DNA of 7,648 nt, from positions 1-7,648 of the forward strand of contig JAHFAC010000083.1 in the NCBI GenBank assembly GCA_023250755.1, given 5' to 3'. The notes under the pieces are model-generated. The model did no database searches. It saw only the letters and a list, made by a program, of their open reading frames with translations, and was not told the DNA's origin. Shown in pieces: positions 4,503 through 7,648 of the stretch. This DNA is from Bacteriovoracaceae bacterium. GTDB taxonomy: Bacteria; Bdellovibrionota; UBA1018. Made by a program: the position numbers and the translations under genes. Numbering within the stretch: the stretch's first letter is position 1; each line of letters opens with the position of its first letter.

Positions 4503-5590
4503 AAAGGCTCAGGGATTTGATATTATTTTTTGCTTTTATCGGGCCTCTTTCGGTATTTGCGGTGCCTACTGAATTTGCATTTGAACGCGTTCCTTCACGG
4601 TTTGAAACTTTGGAGTTAACCGCAGGATCTCGAGCATTAGGTGAGACTTGCTATTCATTCGGTACGATGCCCGATGGGACCGTTTGTAATTCTGCATTTC
4701 TTCCTGAGGTCACTCAGGGATCTCTGATGGGTCGGGTATTTTTAGGCAATGGTTACGCCGCGCTGACAGCGGCAAATCAGATGGTTTATCAACCCATTTC
4801 TAAAGAATTTCTCCAGAGTTTATTTGAACATCAGAATGTCACCAGCCTGGAGGCCCATGTGGGATTGGTTTTTACCGGACCCAGGTTTTCTGCCGCGTTT
4901 TCGCCCTACCGGGTTCAGTATCTTTCGGAGGTCCATAATCCCAATTTTCCGGTAGTCGCTGTCCATGCTGCGGTAGAGCGGAGTTTTTCGTTTTCAAGCG
5001 GATTTACACTTGAGGAACTTTCTGGGCAACTGAGTGATTTTAGCGTGGGGACCCGATTGCGTCTTTTAGAGCGAACCTATGTGCATGGGACTTTTTCATT
5101 GTTTCAAGCTTTGACGGACAATCCGAGGGATTTATTGCCAGTTCAAATCCAGAAGGGAATCTTTGTCGATCCGACCGTAGCCTGGGCGAAAAAAGATCTG
5201 AAATGGAGCCCAAGAGTCAGTTTGGGTGTGAAAAACTTAGGGCATCTATTTCCGCAGACTTCTCTCTATCCTGAGCGGCCAGACTTCGGCTTTGGTTTTG
5301 GCTTAGAGCCTCCGCTCGAGGTGGGTCAGTTGAAGCTAGGTTTGGACGTGGTGGATCTGATCCATGGTCCTGAGGGTGGCGGTGCTCTCTCTCGATTCCG
5401 TGTAGGCAGTACTTACCACTTGGGTATCATGGATATGATGCTCGGATGGAACAAGAGTGCGGTATCCGCAGGCGTTCAGTTTGGGATTCAGGTGGTTCAA
5501 GTAGGCATTGTTTACGAATTTTTGAGAAGTGAGTTGAATGAAAATACAACAGAAAACAGAATCGCAACGGAATTTTCCGTTCGGCTTTAG
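4499..5590 (+). CDS. Outer-membrane beta-barrel candidate (FadL/PorV-like flavour), unknown function
   Basis: A 363-residue protein starting at GTG 4499, with AAGGA (4486-4490) eight bases upstream and a GTGA overlap with the lipoprotein gene before it. Residues 1-21 are a signal peptide (MKRLRD, hydrophobic core, VFA before Val22). Mature residues about 36-70 read LELTAGSRALGETC and then MPDGTVCNSAFLPE. The layout of an AGSRALG-type opening followed by a D-G-x-x-x-N-x-A-x-L segment recalls the N-terminal plug region of FadL/PorV/TraF-like barrels. Cys51 and Cys63 flank it and could form a disulfide. The rest alternates short amphipathic strands and turns (VGLVFTGPRFSAAFSPYRVQYL; LGVKNLGHL; FGFGFGLEPPLEVGQLKLGLDVV), ending in RIATEFSVRL. 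No helical membrane segment is present after the signal. The barrel call rests on sequence pattern and context. The last 53 bases overlap the start of the next gene. Confidence 0.8.
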   Translation: MKRLRDLILFFAFIGPLSVFAVPTEFAFERVPSRFETLELTAGSRALGETCYSFGTMPDGTVCNSAFLPEVTQGSLMGRVFLGNGYAALTAANQMVYQPISKEFLQSLFEHQNVTSLEAHVGLVFTGPRFSAAFSPYRVQYLSEVHNPNFPVVAVHAAVERSFSFSSGFTLEELSGQLSDFSVGTRLRLLERTYVHGTFSLFQALTDNPRDLLPVQIQKGIFVDPTVAWAKKDLKWSPRVSLGVKNLGHLFPQTSLYPERPDFGFGFGLEPPLEVGQLKLGLDVVDLIHGPEGGGALSRFRVGSTYHLGIMDMMLGWNKSAVSAGVQFGIQVVQVGIVYEFLRSELNENTTENRIATEFSVRL

Positions 5591-6257
5591 ACTATTTTAT
5601 TTTTCAATCCTTTTGAGTCTTCCCCTTTCCTGGAGCATTCCAAGGGCTACTTTTGCTGAGGATTTAGAATCTCACTCGGCCCATGAGGTCTTGCAGCAAA
5701 AAGCATCGGCACTTGAAGCTGAAAACCAGAAAAACGGATGGGCTTATATTTTAAGCGGAGGTTTGGCTCTCGGTATTTCAATTCCGGCCTATTATCTCTC
5801 CCAGGATCTCTTTGCTAAGGTCGTGTACTCAGTTGGTCAAACGGTCAGTGTAGGAGCTGTGGGCTATGGTTCTTATCTGGTTTTATTGGATAATGATTAT
5901 CGTCGATTTGAAAAGGTGATTGAACAGGCTCCAGCGCAGTCCACAAAGCCATTCAGTGATCAAAAAGATCAGCTCTCCTATCTTTTTTTAAAAGAAAATG
6001 CACAGCGATCCAGAAATATTCGAAAGATTCGCGTGATTACTCATTCTCTGACGGCGGCCTTAAATTTTGTCAATGGAGCCACCACTTCTCAGCGAGAACT
6101 CCAGACAGCCCTCTACTTCATTGGAGGCGTGAATGCATTAGCCGCACTCAGTTTTGGCTTCGGGAGCTCGGAAGAGGAAAAAATTTCTGAATCCATCAAG
6201 AAACCGGAATTGGCGATTCTTGCAGGTCCGTTGGTCGGTTTTTGCTTGCACTTTTAG
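5538..6257 (+). CDS. Exported or membrane-associated protein, unknown function
   Basis: A 239-residue protein I do not recognise. ATG 5538 lies inside the barrel gene, overlapping it by 53 bases in another frame. Only weak purine-rich sequence (GAGAAGTGAG) precedes it, so translation probably depends on coupling with the barrel gene. No later start would keep the signal sequence. Residues 1-40 form a long signal peptide with an extended basic n-region, a core at about 19-34 and TFA before Glu41. After a short polar, helix-like stretch (46-66) come two hydrophobic, Gly-rich segments (about 68-88 and 93-117). A charged helical region follows, then another Gly/Ala-rich segment (about 191-210) and a C-terminus ending LVGFCLHF. 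The hydrophobic segments could be inner-membrane helices or, given the terminal Phe and Gly-rich pattern, an outer-membrane insertion. It is the last gene of the operon and converges on the permease gene, overlapping its 3' end by 62 bases. Confidence 0.75.
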   Translation: MKIQQKTESQRNFPFGFRLFYFSILLSLPLSWSIPRATFAEDLESHSAHEVLQQKASALEAENQKNGWAYILSGGLALGISIPAYYLSQDLFAKVVYSVGQTVSVGAVGYGSYLVLLDNDYRRFEKVIEQAPAQSTKPFSDQKDQLSYLFLKENAQRSRNIRKIRVITHSLTAALNFVNGATTSQRELQTALYFIGGVNALAALSFGFGSSEEEKISESIKKPELAILAGPLVGFCLHF

Positions 6258-7648
6258 GAAGATCCTCATGGGTGGGTCCTTGATAGCGTTTTTCTACAAC
6301 GCTGTACCAGAGAAAAACCAAGCCTGTGAATGACACTCCAAGAACTTGGCCGGCCTGCTCGTTGGGTGGGAGCATCAGGACTACGGTAATGAAACCAACC
6401 CAGAGCAGGGCAATCCAGGTGATGATGCCGCCAAAACGCCCCAAATTCCAGTCCCCCTTTTTAAATCGGCCGTGATGCGTTCCGTAAATGCGGGCAATCA
6501 GCGATAGGCCATAAGAAATATAGAGAGCCACAACAGCCACGGATACCACTGCGCTGTAAAGCTTTACCGATGCGGCCAATGCCATCGCCACTCCTGCTAA
6601 CATCCAGATTGCGAAGGAGGGCGTTCGCGTTTTAGGGCTGACATGGGACCAGAGATTGGCCCAAGGCAATCCTCCATCGCGAGAGAAGGCATAAACCATC
6701 CTAGAGACAGAAGTGAGGGTCGCAAGTCCACAGAGCCATGCAGCCCCTAGGACAAGGGCAACCACAAGCCCTCCTAGATTGTCTCCGAGGCGGAGGCGCA
6801 AAATTTCTGGAAATGCATTGTCCCCGAACGCTGTGGCTTGATCCAGATTTGGAATGGAGAGCGTCATGACGACGAACATGATAAATCCAACTACGACTGA
6901 AATAAAGACGGAGAGAAAAATTCCCCAAGGAGCGGATTTGCTTGGGTTGATGGTTTCTTCGGTGACATTGGCAGAAGCGTCATATCCAGTGAGGATCCAC
7001 TGCGCTAACAAAAGCCCAATCAAAAAACTGTAAGGGTATGAAAACCCATCGGAATGATGCGGATGCAAGAGAAAAGAGACGGGCTGCGCAAGGCCACTGA
7101 AAATGAGCGCTCCCACTAAGAGCGCAGTGACCGCCATATGATACCCAGCTGAGAAGTTATTGAGCCATGCCACGACACGGACACCCCGATGGTTCAAAAT
7201 GGCGTGTGAAAAAAGAATGAGGCCATAAATCGTAAAAGTCACAGTCAGCGAGTCGGGCCATTTCATGAACCCAATCAGTAGGCGTGCGAGACCATAATCG
7301 ACTCCGGCCAATACACCGAGCAGTCCGATCCCGTTAAAACAGGCCGTGAACCATCCGATTCTCCTCCCAGCTAAAAAACTGCTCCAATGATACAGCCCTC
7401 CTGAGGTGGGATAAGTACTTGCAAGCTCAGCCATGGAGAGAGCGACCAGAAGAGTGAAGAAGGAAACCAGCAACCATCCGGCCGTGACCAAAAGAGGGCC
7501 GCCGTGCTGCAGTCCATAACCGTAAAGTTGAATTCCGCCCGTTGAGATCGAGATAATTGAAAAGCTGACGGCAAAATTTGAAAATCCCCCCATTTCTCGA
7601 ACTAATTCTTGAACGTAACCCAGCTTTCGGAGTGCTTCGGCGTCTTTT
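6196..7648 (-). CDS. APC-superfamily amino acid permease (ACT/GABA-permease-like), 5' partial
   Basis: The frame is open to the right edge. The ATG at 7593 is internal, because the 18 codons before it encode KDAEALRKLGYVQELVRE, the conserved lead-in to transmembrane helix 1 in this family. 483 residues are visible, so only a few N-terminal residues should be missing. It is an inner-membrane proton- or ion-coupled amino acid or amine transporter with about 12 helices. Family marks, in order, are MGGFSNFAVSFSIISISTGG (helix 1, unwound substrate site), SMAELASTYPTSGGLYHWSS (helix 2-3), TGYDASANVTEET (helix 6 region) and SRMVYAFSRDGGLPWANLW (loop after helix 8). This set is closest to the amino acid/choline transporter subfamily, which includes yeast GABA permease and plant BAT1. 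Substrate cannot be told; GABA, other amino acids or amines are possible. The polar C-terminal tail (about the last 20 residues) is encoded opposite the end of the envelope operon. Confidence 0.93.
   Translation of the reverse strand, partial: KDAEALRKLGYVQELVREMGGFSNFAVSFSIISISTGGIQLYGYGLQHGGPLLVTAGWLLVSFFTLLVALSMAELASTYPTSGGLYHWSSFLAGRRIGWFTACFNGIGLLGVLAGVDYGLARLLIGFMKWPDSLTVTFTIYGLILFSHAILNHRGVRVVAWLNNFSAGYHMAVTALLVGALIFSGLAQPVSFLLHPHHSDGFSYPYSFLIGLLLAQWILTGYDASANVTEETINPSKSAPWGIFLSVFISVVVGFIMFVVMTLSIPNLDQATAFGDNAFPEILRLRLGDNLGGLVVALVLGAAWLCGLATLTSVSRMVYAFSRDGGLPWANLWSHVSPKTRTPSFAIWMLAGVAMALAASVKLYSAVVSVAVVALYISYGLSLIARIYGTHHGRFKKGDWNLGRFGGIITWIALLWVGFITVVLMLPPNEQAGQVLGVSFTGLVFLWYSVVEKRYQGPTHEDLPKSASKNRPTDLQESPIPVS

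Noticed and set aside
6285..6303. AGCGTT/AACGCT hairpin just after the envelope operon, as a terminator
   Set aside because: No U-run follows on either strand and it lies inside permease coding sequence (VVEKRY region).
6196..7593. ATG at 7593 as the permease start
   Set aside because: Upstream codons encode the conserved LRKLGYVQEL lead-in, and the frame reaches the window edge; the gene is partial.

Overview
The window looks like a stretch of chromosome from a Gram-negative bacterium. It has Sec signal peptides, lipoprotein-type N-termini and an outer-membrane beta-barrel candidate. Moderate GC, a BolA/monothiol-glutaredoxin pair and several unrecognised secreted proteins would fit a Bdellovibrionota-like or other deltaproteobacterial-type organism; that placement is inference. 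No rRNA, tRNA, CRISPR array, transposase or phage gene was seen.

Left part (1-2110): the 3' end of a PLP-dependent class V aminotransferase-family gene runs in from the left edge on the + strand. It converges on a small secreted protein of unknown function (872-1336, minus). Behind that gene lies a 187-base AT-rich spacer with three separate palindromes. Next come a CGFS monothiol glutaredoxin and a BolA-family protein, arranged bolA-grx on the minus strand with a 14-base gap. The two products are known partners in [2Fe-2S] handling.

Middle (2111-2541): a mostly non-coding divergent spacer. It holds a possible bolA promoter and one doubtful 59-codon ORF (2209-2388).

Right-centre (2542-6257, +): four tightly packed genes form an apparent operon, and all encode envelope proteins. 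They are (i) an exported, probably lipid-anchored coiled-coil protein, (ii) a lipoprotein with an N-terminal TPR-like hairpin, (iii) an outer-membrane beta-barrel candidate, and (iv) a membrane-associated protein with a long signal peptide. The last three overlap in series (4 and 53 bases). The first gene is broken in this sequence. Its well-supported ATG and ribosome binding site lead into a run of eight C's, after which the long conserved-looking frame lies one base out of register. This could be phase variation, frameshifting, or a homopolymer sequencing error, and it is the most notable observation here.

Right end (6196-7648, minus): an APC-superfamily amino acid permease, missing only its N-terminus at the window edge. 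Its C-terminal codons overlap the end of the envelope operon tail-to-tail by 62 bases.
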